DNA of 64,000 nt from Pseudomonadota bacterium. GTDB lineage: Bacteria; Desulfobacterota; Desulfobacteria; Desulfobacterales; Desulfobacteraceae. How positions within the stretch are numbered: position 1 is the stretch's first letter; each line of letters begins with the position of its first letter. The DNA lies in contig JAHJLV010000001.1 in NCBI GenBank assembly GCA_018821535.1, forward strand, positions 62,001 through 126,000, given 5' to 3'. A model generated the notes under the pieces. The model saw nothing but the letters and a program-made list of their open reading frames with translations, was not told where the DNA came from and made no database searches. Position numbers and translations under genes: made by a program. Below are positions 53,078 through 61,229 of this stretch, piece by piece.

Positions 53078-53935
53078 ATGTCATTAGCCGTACGAATTAT
53101 ACCACGAATTGATATCAAGGGACCAAACCTTGTAAAAGGAGTGTACCTTGAGGGGTTGCGTGTTTTAGGAAAACCTGAGGAATTCGCAAAGTACTACTAT
53201 GAAAATGGTGCGGATGAATTGATTTACCAGGATGTTGTTGCCAGTCTTTATGAAAGGAACAGCCTGCATGATATTATTTCCAAAACGGCTAAAGAGGTTT
53301 TCATACCCTTAACGGTCGGTGGCGGGATCCGGAATATTGAAGATATTTCAAATATTTTACGGGCCGGCGCGGATAAAGTTTCAATCAATACGGCTGCTAT
53401 CGAAAATCCATCATTTATCAAAAAAGCTTCCCGGAAATTCGGCGCTTCAACGATTGTCATCGCCATTGAAGCGATCCGTCAGCCGGACGGAACATATATG
53501 GCCTTTACGGATAATGGCCGGAACTATACAGGCAAAGAGGCGGTATCCTGGGCAAAAGAGGTGGAATCACTTGGCGCAGGAGAGATCCTATTAACATCCG
53601 TAGATCAGGAAGGTTCGGGGGATGGACTGAATATAGACCTGATAAGTCAGATCTCAGATTCGATCTCCATTCCGGTGGTGGCCCATGGCGGGACTGGCAA
53701 ACTCAGCCATGTTTCAGATTTGTTTGCAAAGGTTCCTGTGAGCGGTGTGGCGATCGCATCATTATTTCATTATGATTATATCTCAATGAACAGAAATACA
53801 GACGGGTATGAAAAAGAGGGAAACATCGACTTTCTGAAAAGCAATCGGATACTTTCCACTATACAGCCGTCTACGATCAATGGTCTGAAAAAATATTTAA
53901 AAGATAAAAACATAAGTTGCCGGGTAAATGAATAA
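53078..53935 (+). CDS. hisF2: HisF-like synthase subunit of a sugar amidination complex
   Basis: A (beta/alpha)8 protein similar to HisF (VRIIPRIDIKGPNLVKGVYL, PLTVGGGIRNIEDI, GAGEILLTSVDQEGSGDG, IPVVAHGGTG). Asp12 is kept, but the second catalytic Asp of histidine biosynthesis is Glu131 (IVIAIEAIRQ). Together with hisH-like and wbpG-like neighbours this is the HisF2 type that channels ammonia from HisH2 to a sugar amidotransferase rather than making histidine. It ends 8 nt inside hisH2. Confidence 0.87.
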   Translation: MSLAVRIIPRIDIKGPNLVKGVYLEGLRVLGKPEEFAKYYYENGADELIYQDVVASLYERNSLHDIISKTAKEVFIPLTVGGGIRNIEDISNILRAGADKVSINTAAIENPSFIKKASRKFGASTIVIAIEAIRQPDGTYMAFTDNGRNYTGKEAVSWAKEVESLGAGEILLTSVDQEGSGDGLNIDLISQISDSISIPVVAHGGTGKLSHVSDLFAKVPVSGVAIASLFHYDYISMNRNTDGYEKEGNIDFLKSNRILSTIQPSTINGLKKYLKDKNISCRVNE

Positions 53936-54572
53936 AGACTATAAAATTGCTGTAATCGACTATCAGATGAGCAATATGTTCAGCATTAAAAATGCGCTTG
54001 ACAGGCTGGGTTATGAGAACGAGGTAACATCTGACTACAAAAAGATTATGTCGGCTCAGGGTGCAGTCCTCCCAGGTGTAGGCTCTTTTCCCGATGCCAT
54101 GGAAAATATAAAAGCGCTAAATCTGGCTCCAGCTATCAAGGATTTTATTTCCAACGGGAAGCCTTTCATGGGAATCTGCCTGGGACTGCAGTTATTATTC
54201 AGTGCAAGCGAGGAGTTCGGCCATACAAAAGGACTTGGGATTATTGAAGGTACGGTCAGAAATTTCAAAAGCCAGCCGTCTATCGAACGTATTCCTCATG
54301 TCGGCTGGAATCAGATTAAAAAGATGAATCTGTCTAATGAGGACAGCAATGATCATCGCCCGCTGGACCAGATCATGGACAATGAATATTTTTATTTTGT
54401 CCATTCGTACTTTGTCTGTCCGGAAAATGAAGAGGATATTCTGACAACAACAACGTATGATGATTTTGAATTCTGCTCATCGGTGTTGAGTAAGAATGTG
54501 TTTGCCAGTCAGTTTCACCCTGAAAAAAGTGGCGATAAGGGGTTGAAGATATTAACAAATTTTTTTAAGTAG
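53928..54572 (+). CDS. hisH2: HisH-like glutaminase subunit of a sugar amidination complex
   Basis: A class I glutamine amidotransferase of 214 residues with catalytic Cys84 in GICLGLQLL and His197/Glu199 in QFHPEKS. HisH2 supplies ammonia to HisF2. The set hisF2-hisH2-wbpG is known from Pseudomonas aeruginosa O5 LPS, where it converts an N-acetyl group to acetamidino. The start overlaps hisF2, implying coupled production. Confidence 0.9.
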   Translation: MNKDYKIAVIDYQMSNMFSIKNALDRLGYENEVTSDYKKIMSAQGAVLPGVGSFPDAMENIKALNLAPAIKDFISNGKPFMGICLGLQLLFSASEEFGHTKGLGIIEGTVRNFKSQPSIERIPHVGWNQIKKMNLSNEDSNDHRPLDQIMDNEYFYFVHSYFVCPENEEDILTTTTYDDFEFCSSVLSKNVFASQFHPEKSGDKGLKILTNFFK

Positions 54573-54581
54573 GTATGTGAC

Positions 54582-55778
54582 ATGACGTTTCAGAGAGGAA
54601 ATTTGGAAAGGCAGGTGCCCAATTTGCCCAAAGAGGTAAAATGGTGCAAAAGATGTGTTATTTCAAACCAGAGACCGAGAATATTTTTTAACGAGGAAGG
54701 TATCTGCAGCGGCTGCCAGAATACAGATTATAAAAACAATGATGTGGACTGGGATCAGAGGGAACAGGAATTAGTCCAGCTGCTGGATAAACACCGGCGA
54801 AATGACGGATACTGGGATGTTATTGTCCCGAGCAGCGGGGGGAAAGATTCCGGGTTTGTGGCTCACCAGTTACGGTATAAATACGGAATGAATCCTCTGA
54901 CGGTCACCTGGGCGCCTCTGGCATATACCGACATCGGCTGGCAGAATCTCCAGTCAAACATTAATACAGGGTTTACAAATATGCTCTGCACGCCGAACGG
55001 CCGTTTCCAGAGGAAACTGGCAAGGCTGTGCTTTGAAGAACTGGGTGATGCCTTTCATGTTTTTGTAATGGGGCAGGTAAGCTATCCATTTCATCTGGCA
55101 GTTAAGTTAGGGATTCCTCTTGTCTTCTACGGAGAAAACGGAGAGGCGGAGTATGCAGGGGACCCCAATTTTGCAGATAAACCGTATAAACCCAGTGAAG
55201 AGTGGGTGAACCAGCATTTCAAAGGGGTTACTTTCAGGGAGCTGCTGGAATATGGTCTGAAAAATAAAGATTATCTCAGTGAAGATGATTATGCACAGTC
55301 CGATCTGATTTTTTATGAGCCACCGTCCGTCGCGGAACTGGAAAAGGCAGGCATTCTGGGTAAACACTTTTTTTCTTATTATCATAAATGGATCCCCCAG
55401 GAAAATTATTATTATTGTGTTGAAAATACGGCGTTCAAGCCAAACCCCATGCGGACAGAAGGCACATATTCCAAATATGCAAGCCTGGATGATAAGATGG
55501 ATGGATTCCATTATTATCTTAGATATATTAAATTTGGCCTTGGAAGATGCATGGAAGACGCCACCCATGAAATCAGGGATGGTCACCTTACAAGAGAAGA
55601 GGGCATTGCGCTGATGAAAAGATATGAAGGCGAATTCCCCCAGAGATATTTTAAGGAATTCCTTGAGTATCTGGATATTACCGAAGAACATTTCTGGGAT
55701 GTGGTGGACAGCTGGAGAGCTGAGCACTTATGGCATAAGGTTGAAGGGGAATGGAAACTTAAATATCCTGTTGAGTAG
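54582..55778 (+). CDS. N-acetyl sugar amidotransferase (WbpG/PseA family)
   Basis: WbpG/PseA-type enzymes convert a sugar acetamido group to acetamidino using ammonia delivered by HisF2/HisH2. Evidence: zinc-type pair KRCVI and CSGCQNT near the N-terminus, PP-loop VPSSGGKDSGFVAHQL near residue 87, YGENGEAEYAGDPNF, and IKFGLGRCMEDATHEIRDGH. Length (398 aa) is typical. With a legionaminic acid module upstream, a 5-acetimidoyl legionaminic acid is the obvious candidate product, but 2,3-diamino sugars are also amidinated by this family. Confidence 0.88.
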   Translation: MTFQRGNLERQVPNLPKEVKWCKRCVISNQRPRIFFNEEGICSGCQNTDYKNNDVDWDQREQELVQLLDKHRRNDGYWDVIVPSSGGKDSGFVAHQLRYKYGMNPLTVTWAPLAYTDIGWQNLQSNINTGFTNMLCTPNGRFQRKLARLCFEELGDAFHVFVMGQVSYPFHLAVKLGIPLVFYGENGEAEYAGDPNFADKPYKPSEEWVNQHFKGVTFRELLEYGLKNKDYLSEDDYAQSDLIFYEPPSVAELEKAGILGKHFFSYYHKWIPQENYYYCVENTAFKPNPMRTEGTYSKYASLDDKMDGFHYYLRYIKFGLGRCMEDATHEIRDGHLTREEGIALMKRYEGEFPQRYFKEFLEYLDITEEHFWDVVDSWRAEHLWHKVEGEWKLKYPVE

Positions 55779-55826
55779 AGTACCCGTGTGTAAATTATTT
55801 TTTTGGAAAATACAATATAGCAGCTT

Positions 55827-56378
55827 ATGATTCATCTGCTTGAAAGAATTCGATTCTGGCTGAATGAAGACAGGCTTGGGCCTGATATGCTTTTAACGCA
55901 TATTATCAGCTATTTCCCAAAATATTATAATAAGATCTGTCAGAAAAAATTTATGCATTTTGGGAAAAATTCAAATATCAGACCAGGGGCCTATGTTATT
56001 TACTGCTCAACTGTTTCAATCGGCGACAATGTCGTCATCCGGGACGGGAGTATGATATCCGGGGACAGCGCTCAGGAGCCGATTATAATTGAAGATGATG
56101 TTCAGCTGGGCCCGGGGGTTCACATTTACAGCCTTAATCACAATTTTCAAAATCCCGGAAAATTGATTATAGAGCAGGGATACACCCGGAAAAAAGTGAT
56201 CATTAAAAAGGGTGCCTGGATCGGAGCCAATTCAATTATTCTGCCGGGGGTAACCATTGGTGAGCATGCGGTTGTCGGTGCCGGAAGTGTTGTTGCAAAA
56301 GACATTGAAGGGTTTACCGTTGCTGCCGGGAATCCTGCAAAGCATATCAAAAGAATTGATGGAAACAGTAAGCAGTGA
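55827..56378 (+). CDS. Hexapeptide-repeat O-acetyltransferase (WbbJ/MaoA-type)
   Basis: Left-handed beta-helix repeats (NSNIRPGAYVIYCSTVSIGD, NVVIRDGSMISGDS, VQLGPGVHIYSLNHNF, IKKGAWIGANSIILPGVTIG, VVGAGSVVAKDIEGF) identify a 183-residue O- or N-acetyltransferase using acetyl-CoA. The catalytic His lies in LNHNF. It probably acetylates a glycan sugar. Its stop shares GTGA with the SGNH relic's GTG. Confidence 0.85.
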   Translation: MIHLLERIRFWLNEDRLGPDMLLTHIISYFPKYYNKICQKKFMHFGKNSNIRPGAYVIYCSTVSIGDNVVIRDGSMISGDSAQEPIIIEDDVQLGPGVHIYSLNHNFQNPGKLIIEQGYTRKKVIIKKGAWIGANSIILPGVTIGEHAVVGAGSVVAKDIEGFTVAAGNPAKHIKRIDGNSKQ

Positions 56379-56605
56379 AAGAAATAATCCATGTTCTTAA
56401 TTCAGAAAAATCTGTAAAATGGCTTTTCTGGGGAGACAGTCTCACCTATGAATACTGGAAAGAAAATGAGGAAAAGACAGTATACTGGATGAATGATGCA
56501 AAACATCCGAACAGATATGGTCATCTTGCTTTTTCGAATTTAATCTTCCACGGTCTCGGTATGGACAAAGGACCTTACGCATCATCGAAATTTTTTACTC
56601 CATAG
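56375..56605 (+). pseudogene. SGNH/GDSL hydrolase relic with internal deletion
   Basis: The 76-residue frame joins the two ends of an SGNH hydrolase. Block I appears as WLFWGDSLTYEYW with the catalytic Ser, and after only ~10 residues block V follows as DAKHPNRYGHLAFSN with the Asp and His. The ~100 or more residues that normally lie between them (Gly and Asn oxyanion blocks) are missing, yet the frame is intact. A normal family member has ~200 residues, so the product is almost certainly inactive. Its GTG overlaps the acetyltransferase stop. It likely once removed or added O-acetyl groups on the glycan. Confidence 0.7.
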
Positions 56606-56617
56606 AGGCGGTTTAAT

Positions 56618-57883
56618 ATACCTGAATCAAAAAACATTCTGTTTCTGGTGGACAGAAATCTTTATTACAGGCATTTTGGCCCTTTCATAGAACATCTGTT
56701 AAAAAAGAAACATAATGTCCATCTGCTGCATGACTACAGCCATTCAAGAACAGGAATGAAATCGGGATATTTCCCTGCGCTTTTTTCAGTTCCGCAGTTT
56801 GAAAATAATATTCCGTTTTTTGGTTTGTATTTTTCAAATAGGGCTATAATTGAATTTGTTCGATCCAACAAAATTGAATTTATTTTTTCATTGAATTCAT
56901 ATTACCATTACCAGCTGGATATACGAGAGATAAAACCCTGTAAGTGGGTCGTGCTGCAGCACTGGGCAGATAATTATGTTTACGGTTTCAAGGATGTCTG
57001 CGGATGCGATTATTTTTTATCCTATTCAGAATTCTGGTGGGATAGTTTTTTGAGTTCAAAATATTGTTCAGATAAGGCTGAAAATTTACTTGTTCCAAAA
57101 ATTCACCATATAGGCCATCCACTCAATTTTCTCATTGATGAATTAGATAAAAGCACTGTTAAAAAGAAATATAATCTGGATCCTGAAAAAGGAGTTTTAA
57201 CGTATCTGCCCATCGGAACACCCAATGCATATGATTTTGAAAATCTGATGCAGCGTTTGTGGCTGGTGTTTTATTATTCATCTCTGCCCCCAAAGACATT
57301 GTTAAAAATGGCATTGTCAGTTATTTCGAAAATGATCTTTCGTTTTTCTCAGACCAGAGTCAAAGAAAAAAGTATCATTCTGGCGATAAGAAAATTCTGT
57401 GATAAGAATAATATGACCTTTGTTGTGAAATCCCGGCTTAAAACGCCGCTTTCGGAATTTTTTACTCAGAATGCCGATATCATCCTCTATGATGAGACCT
57501 TTTATCCGCCGACTATTTCAGAAATGCTTTTTGTGTCTGATATAACAATTTCACATTTTTCAATGGCAACCTTTGAAGCAATTGCCATGAAAAGCTTTAC
57601 TATCAATTTGAATCTGGAACCAGTTTTTCAGCCATTTACAGGCTTGCTGACGGATTGTTTTAATAGCGAATGGATTGATGATTTCAACATGGAAGGTCTC
57701 GGCTCAATTATTAATGCAGACGACTTTATAAAAAATTTTAGTGATGCTCCGCTGAACGGATACAAGTTTGATGAAAAAAAATACGGCAGTTTTATGAAGA
57801 AATATTTTTCAACCACTGATTCAGAAGTGTTTGAGCAGACAATAGATAATATCATCGCTGGAAATATTAAAAAAGATTATTGA
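56618..57883 (+). CDS. GT-B-like glycosyltransferase with no canonical start codon (ATA at start position)
   Basis: The frame stays open from the relic's TAG and gives IPESKNILFLVDRNLYYRHF, a natural glycosyltransferase N-terminus. No ATG, TTG or GTG precedes it: the first canonical codon, GTG 56648, lies inside the conserved first strand and has no ribosome binding site. GAGG (56605-56608) lies 9 nt before ATA 56618, exactly where ATG is expected. Either ATA is used or an ATG-to-ATA change has damaged the gene. The C-terminal half (MLFVSDITISHFSMATFEAI) resembles the GT-B-like protein upstream of legB. Donor unknown. Confidence 0.65.
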   Translation: MPESKNILFLVDRNLYYRHFGPFIEHLLKKKHNVHLLHDYSHSRTGMKSGYFPALFSVPQFENNIPFFGLYFSNRAIIEFVRSNKIEFIFSLNSYYHYQLDIREIKPCKWVVLQHWADNYVYGFKDVCGCDYFLSYSEFWWDSFLSSKYCSDKAENLLVPKIHHIGHPLNFLIDELDKSTVKKKYNLDPEKGVLTYLPIGTPNAYDFENLMQRLWLVFYYSSLPPKTLLKMALSVISKMIFRFSQTRVKEKSIILAIRKFCDKNNMTFVVKSRLKTPLSEFFTQNADIILYDETFYPPTISEMLFVSDITISHFSMATFEAIAMKSFTINLNLEPVFQPFTGLLTDCFNSEWIDDFNMEGLGSIINADDFIKNFSDAPLNGYKFDEKKYGSFMKKYFSTTDSEVFEQTIDNIIAGNIKKDY

Positions 57884-57924
57884 AAAGTCTTCTGTGTGAG
57901 GCTGTTAAAAATGGAGCACTGCAA

Positions 57925-58695
57925 ATGGCGAGTATAATCAAACGGAGTATTGGTAGGATTTTTAATCTGCTTGGATATAATCTTGTAAAAAGATCCGGGG
58001 ATGAAATTATCTTTCCAATTGATATGGAAGACTCGGTACGGGATATTATTAGATCTGTAAAACCATTTACCATGACATCCATTGAACGTATATACGGTTT
58101 GATAAAAAGCGTTGATTATATAACTTCAAATGAGATCGAAGGTGACATCGTTGAATGCGGTGTATGGCAAGGTGGAAGCATGATGTCCGTTGCCCAGCGC
58201 CTTTGTCAGAAAAAGTCTGTGAAAAGGGGGCTCTGGCTTTATGATACATTTGAAGGTATGCCGGCACCGACCAGCCTGGATTATTCCAAGCGAAGTGGTG
58301 ATGCACGTAGCAAATTTAATAAAACGACTACTGACGGTGAATTCTCAGACTGGTGTAATGCCGATATTGCAACAGTCAGGCATAATCTTGGCACCACTTC
58401 TTATCCTGAAGACAAGATCAAGTACATAAAAGGTAAAGTTGAAGATACCATTCCCGGCAATTTGCCTGAAAAGATTGCATTATTACGCCTTGATACGGAT
58501 TGGTATGAATCGACAAAACATGAATTGATCCACCTGTATCCCCTGTTGGTTTTCGGCGGAGTGATCATCATTGATGATTATGGCCACTGGGAGGGATGCA
58601 GAACAGCAGTGGATGAGTTTATGGAAACTTTGGAAAAACCGCCATTGCTTAACCGTCTGGACTATACGGGCAGAATTGGCGTGAAGCTGGGATAA
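57925..58695 (+). CDS. TylF/MycF-type O-methyltransferase
   Basis: TylF family landmarks: IVECGVWQGGSMMSVAQRL for SAM binding, LWLYDTFEGMPAPTSLD, and metal-binding LRLDTDWYESTKHELI with IIDDYGHWEGC. These enzymes methylate hydroxyls of sugars in a Mg-dependent way. I chose ATG 57925, preceded by GGAG 8 nt upstream; the TTG at 57880 has no such site. The product may cap the glycan, a signal that Wzt-C could read. Confidence 0.85.
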   Translation: MASIIKRSIGRIFNLLGYNLVKRSGDEIIFPIDMEDSVRDIIRSVKPFTMTSIERIYGLIKSVDYITSNEIEGDIVECGVWQGGSMMSVAQRLCQKKSVKRGLWLYDTFEGMPAPTSLDYSKRSGDARSKFNKTTTDGEFSDWCNADIATVRHNLGTTSYPEDKIKYIKGKVEDTIPGNLPEKIALLRLDTDWYESTKHELIHLYPLLVFGGVIIIDDYGHWEGCRTAVDEFMETLEKPPLLNRLDYTGRIGVKLG

Positions 58696-58710
58696 GTTAA
58701 AGACTGAAAA

Positions 58711-59370
58711 ATGGGTATTTTAACATTCCGCAGATATTTTCTTGATCAGGTGCTGGAAAAAATTGAGTTTTCAGGCAAGGTGCTTGATATCGGGGGTGTG
58801 AGAGAGAATCAAAGAGGCCGTTTCAGACCACCGATGGGAAATGTGAAATCCTGGCAGTATCTGAACATTGATGCCTCTACCAGTCCGGACTATTGCTGTT
58901 CTGCAGAGAATATCCCGATAAAGGACAGTGAACTGGATATGATTCTCATGGCTGAGGTTATGGAGCATTTAGAAAATCCAGGAATGGTTCTAAGCGAGTG
59001 TCACAGAATCCTTAAGGCTGATGGAAAAATCGTCATTACAACCCCGTTCATGTATATGATTCATGCACATCCTCATGATTATCAGCGCTGGACACTTGAA
59101 GGAATACAGCGGGAAATGATTCGTGCAGGGTTTGCTGTGAAAGATATTCAACCCATGGGCGGGCTTTTTGCTGCTGTTTATGACCTTGTAAGAGGCGGGC
59201 TGGTACTTGCTTCGACAAACAGCAGAAAACTGAGTAACCGAGCGATTGTTAAATTTGTGCTGCCAATATTTTTTCAATTATTTTTATTGCTGGATAAAAA
59301 ATATGACTACAAACGCAATTGGATTACTACCGGTTACTGCGCAATAGGAAAAAAGAAAATTCTTAAATGA
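58711..59370 (+). CDS. Class I SAM-dependent methyltransferase
   Basis: A 219-residue Methyltransf_11-like protein: VLDIGGVRENQRG as the SAM loop, ELDMILMAEVMEHLENPGMV, RILKADGKIVITTPFMY, HPHDYQRWTLEGIQREM. The substrate could be a sugar, lipid or quinone; the context favours the glycan. Its stop overlaps the following glycosyltransferase by 4 nt. Confidence 0.8.
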   Translation: MGILTFRRYFLDQVLEKIEFSGKVLDIGGVRENQRGRFRPPMGNVKSWQYLNIDASTSPDYCCSAENIPIKDSELDMILMAEVMEHLENPGMVLSECHRILKADGKIVITTPFMYMIHAHPHDYQRWTLEGIQREMIRAGFAVKDIQPMGGLFAAVYDLVRGGLVLASTNSRKLSNRAIVKFVLPIFFQLFLLLDKKYDYKRNWITTGYCAIGKKKILK

Positions 59371-60422
59371 AAATTTTTATTTCTTATAAAATTCCAAAGC
59401 AGATCTCCGGCGGGGGGAATCAATTTTTAAAATCATTCCGGAAAATGTGTATAAAAAATAAATGCCACGCTTCATATCCTGAGGAAGCTGATATCTGTCT
59501 GTTTAACAGCCACCAATATGCTTTAGATACATTTCTTTTAAAAAAACGGAAAAAAAACCTGATATTGATCCACCGAATTGACGGTCCGATGCGTTTGTAT
59601 AATGATCTGACAGATAAGCGTGATTTAATCGTCAATACAATTAATCAATACTTTGCGGACGGTTCTGTTTTTCAGTCAGAATGGTCAAAACTGCATAATG
59701 GCAGAATGGGGCTTAAAATTAAACCTTTCAATACGGTGATAAAAAATGCACCGGACGGTAAAATTTTTAATGCGGAGAACAGGATTCCATTCTCCATGGA
59801 TCGGAAAATCCGTCTTGTCTGTGCGTCATGGTCCCACAACTGGAAAAAAGGATTTGAGGTGTATCAGTGGCTGGACCGTAATCTGAATTATTCAAAGTAC
59901 GAACTGACATTTATAGGAAACAGTCCTGTCCGGTTCTCAAATATCAGACAGATCGGCCCGTTGTCCAGCCAGGCGCTGTCAGATGAATTCAAAAGAAATG
60001 ATATCTTTATTACGGCCTCACAGAAAGATCCTTGTTCCAATGTCTTGATTGAGGCAATGCACTGTGGCCTGCCTTGTGTCGCCCTGAGAGATGGAGGACA
60101 TCCTGAAATTATCGCAAACGGCGGCGAGCTTTTTGAAACAGCCGATCAGATTCCATACCTTTTAGAAAAAATCTGCAATGATTATGCATCCTATCAGGGC
60201 AGGATTGAGTTGGAGACAATGGAAGAAGTGTGGGGGCAATATTTTGCTTTTATGGAGTGCATATATGACAAAATGCAGCAAAGGGAATATTCACCAAAAA
60301 GAATTACGATAGCCGGAGCTGTGAAGTTACTGTCAGTCCTGTTATGGAGCCGGGTATATCCTGTGTTCAGAAATCGTACTGAAAAATTGACTGGATTGAG
60401 AGAAACGACGCAAAGACCATAA
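59367..60422 (+). CDS. Glycosyltransferase, GT4-like family 2
   Basis: GT-B fold of 351 residues: KIFISYKIPKQISGGGNQFL, VCASWSHNWKKGFEVYQWLD for the linker, and donor-binding IFITASQKDPCSNVLIEAMH with CGLPCVALRDGGHPEIIANG. A hydrophobic/basic tail (KLLSVLLWSRVYPVF) near residue 315 may associate with the membrane. Expression is probably coupled to the preceding methyltransferase. Confidence 0.83.
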   Translation: MKIFISYKIPKQISGGGNQFLKSFRKMCIKNKCHASYPEEADICLFNSHQYALDTFLLKKRKKNLILIHRIDGPMRLYNDLTDKRDLIVNTINQYFADGSVFQSEWSKLHNGRMGLKIKPFNTVIKNAPDGKIFNAENRIPFSMDRKIRLVCASWSHNWKKGFEVYQWLDRNLNYSKYELTFIGNSPVRFSNIRQIGPLSSQALSDEFKRNDIFITASQKDPCSNVLIEAMHCGLPCVALRDGGHPEIIANGGELFETADQIPYLLEKICNDYASYQGRIELETMEEVWGQYFAFMECIYDKMQQREYSPKRITIAGAVKLLSVLLWSRVYPVFRNRTEKLTGLRETTQRP

Positions 60423-60423
60423 A

Positions 60424-61182
60424 TTGGAAAAAAGTGATTTTCATAATTCCTCAATTCGCTGGATCACCAGACAGGAAAACAGTGTTGGTATTTTTAATGT
60501 TGACTCAGTCCTTCGTGTGAGTTCAAAATCAAAAGCCTCTGCCTCTGAAAAAGTCTTTGCGCTGGGTTCCGGTGTGCTGGCAGGGAACATGTACCACGAT
60601 CAGGATCTGGCAGTTGATCCGCCGTATTTTTTTCAGATAGCATGCAGTGATAAAGATCATGTGATCTTCAGAACCTATCTTCACAGTGATTATCATAAAA
60701 AAATTGAAGCCTGCAATGATAAGGGCAGAGCAACCCGGACAGCCGACCCTAACAAGAAAAAATTTAAATCTCTCAAACCGTATATTGTCAGAAAAAAAGC
60801 TTTAAAGTTAGACAATTTTGATACGCTCTATTCTGCCTGCAGACAAGATAGATTGGATCGACTGGATCTATCAGGAAAAATTGAGTATGAAACGCAATCC
60901 GGTTATGTTGTGGAGATTGAATTTCCGGTAAAACACATCAACTTTATCAAGAGAAAAAAAATATGGCAGATGGAGACAGGCCCGATTCTTTTTGCAGGAA
61001 GGTCGATAGATAACACACCTGTGAAGATAATTGAGAGCCTTTGTCCTTGTTTTGTGCATGCCAATAGCTTTGATAAAGTATTTATTACAACCGATTTCCC
61101 TTTTAATGTCCGCAAAATTCAAGACATACCCGATACTGTTAATTACTCACTTGATTGTAAATTGTATTTTTTAATTTATTAA
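60424..61182 (+). CDS. Conserved-looking protein of unknown function
   Basis: No family recognised. The 252-residue protein is soluble, beta-rich and strongly basic in the middle (KKIEACNDKGRATRTADPNK), without a signal peptide or membrane segment. It starts at TTG 1 nt after the glycosyltransferase. Its position between a glycosyltransferase and a B12 radical SAM gene suggests a role in the glycan pathway; the product could be a carbohydrate-binding or modifying protein. Nothing here shows an active site. Confidence 0.55.
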   Translation: MEKSDFHNSSIRWITRQENSVGIFNVDSVLRVSSKSKASASEKVFALGSGVLAGNMYHDQDLAVDPPYFFQIACSDKDHVIFRTYLHSDYHKKIEACNDKGRATRTADPNKKKFKSLKPYIVRKKALKLDNFDTLYSACRQDRLDRLDLSGKIEYETQSGYVVEIEFPVKHINFIKRKKIWQMETGPILFAGRSIDNTPVKIIESLCPCFVHANSFDKVFITTDFPFNVRKIQDIPDTVNYSLDCKLYFLIY

Positions 61183-61229
61183 AATCAGGCCCGGCCAAAA
61201 AAAAAGTGTTTAAATAGGAAAAACCATAT

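Noticed and set aside
53078..54572. hisF and hisH as part of a histidine operon
   Set aside because: A catalytic Asp is replaced by Glu in the HisF-like protein, no other his genes are near, and the third gene is a WbpG-type sugar amidotransferase.
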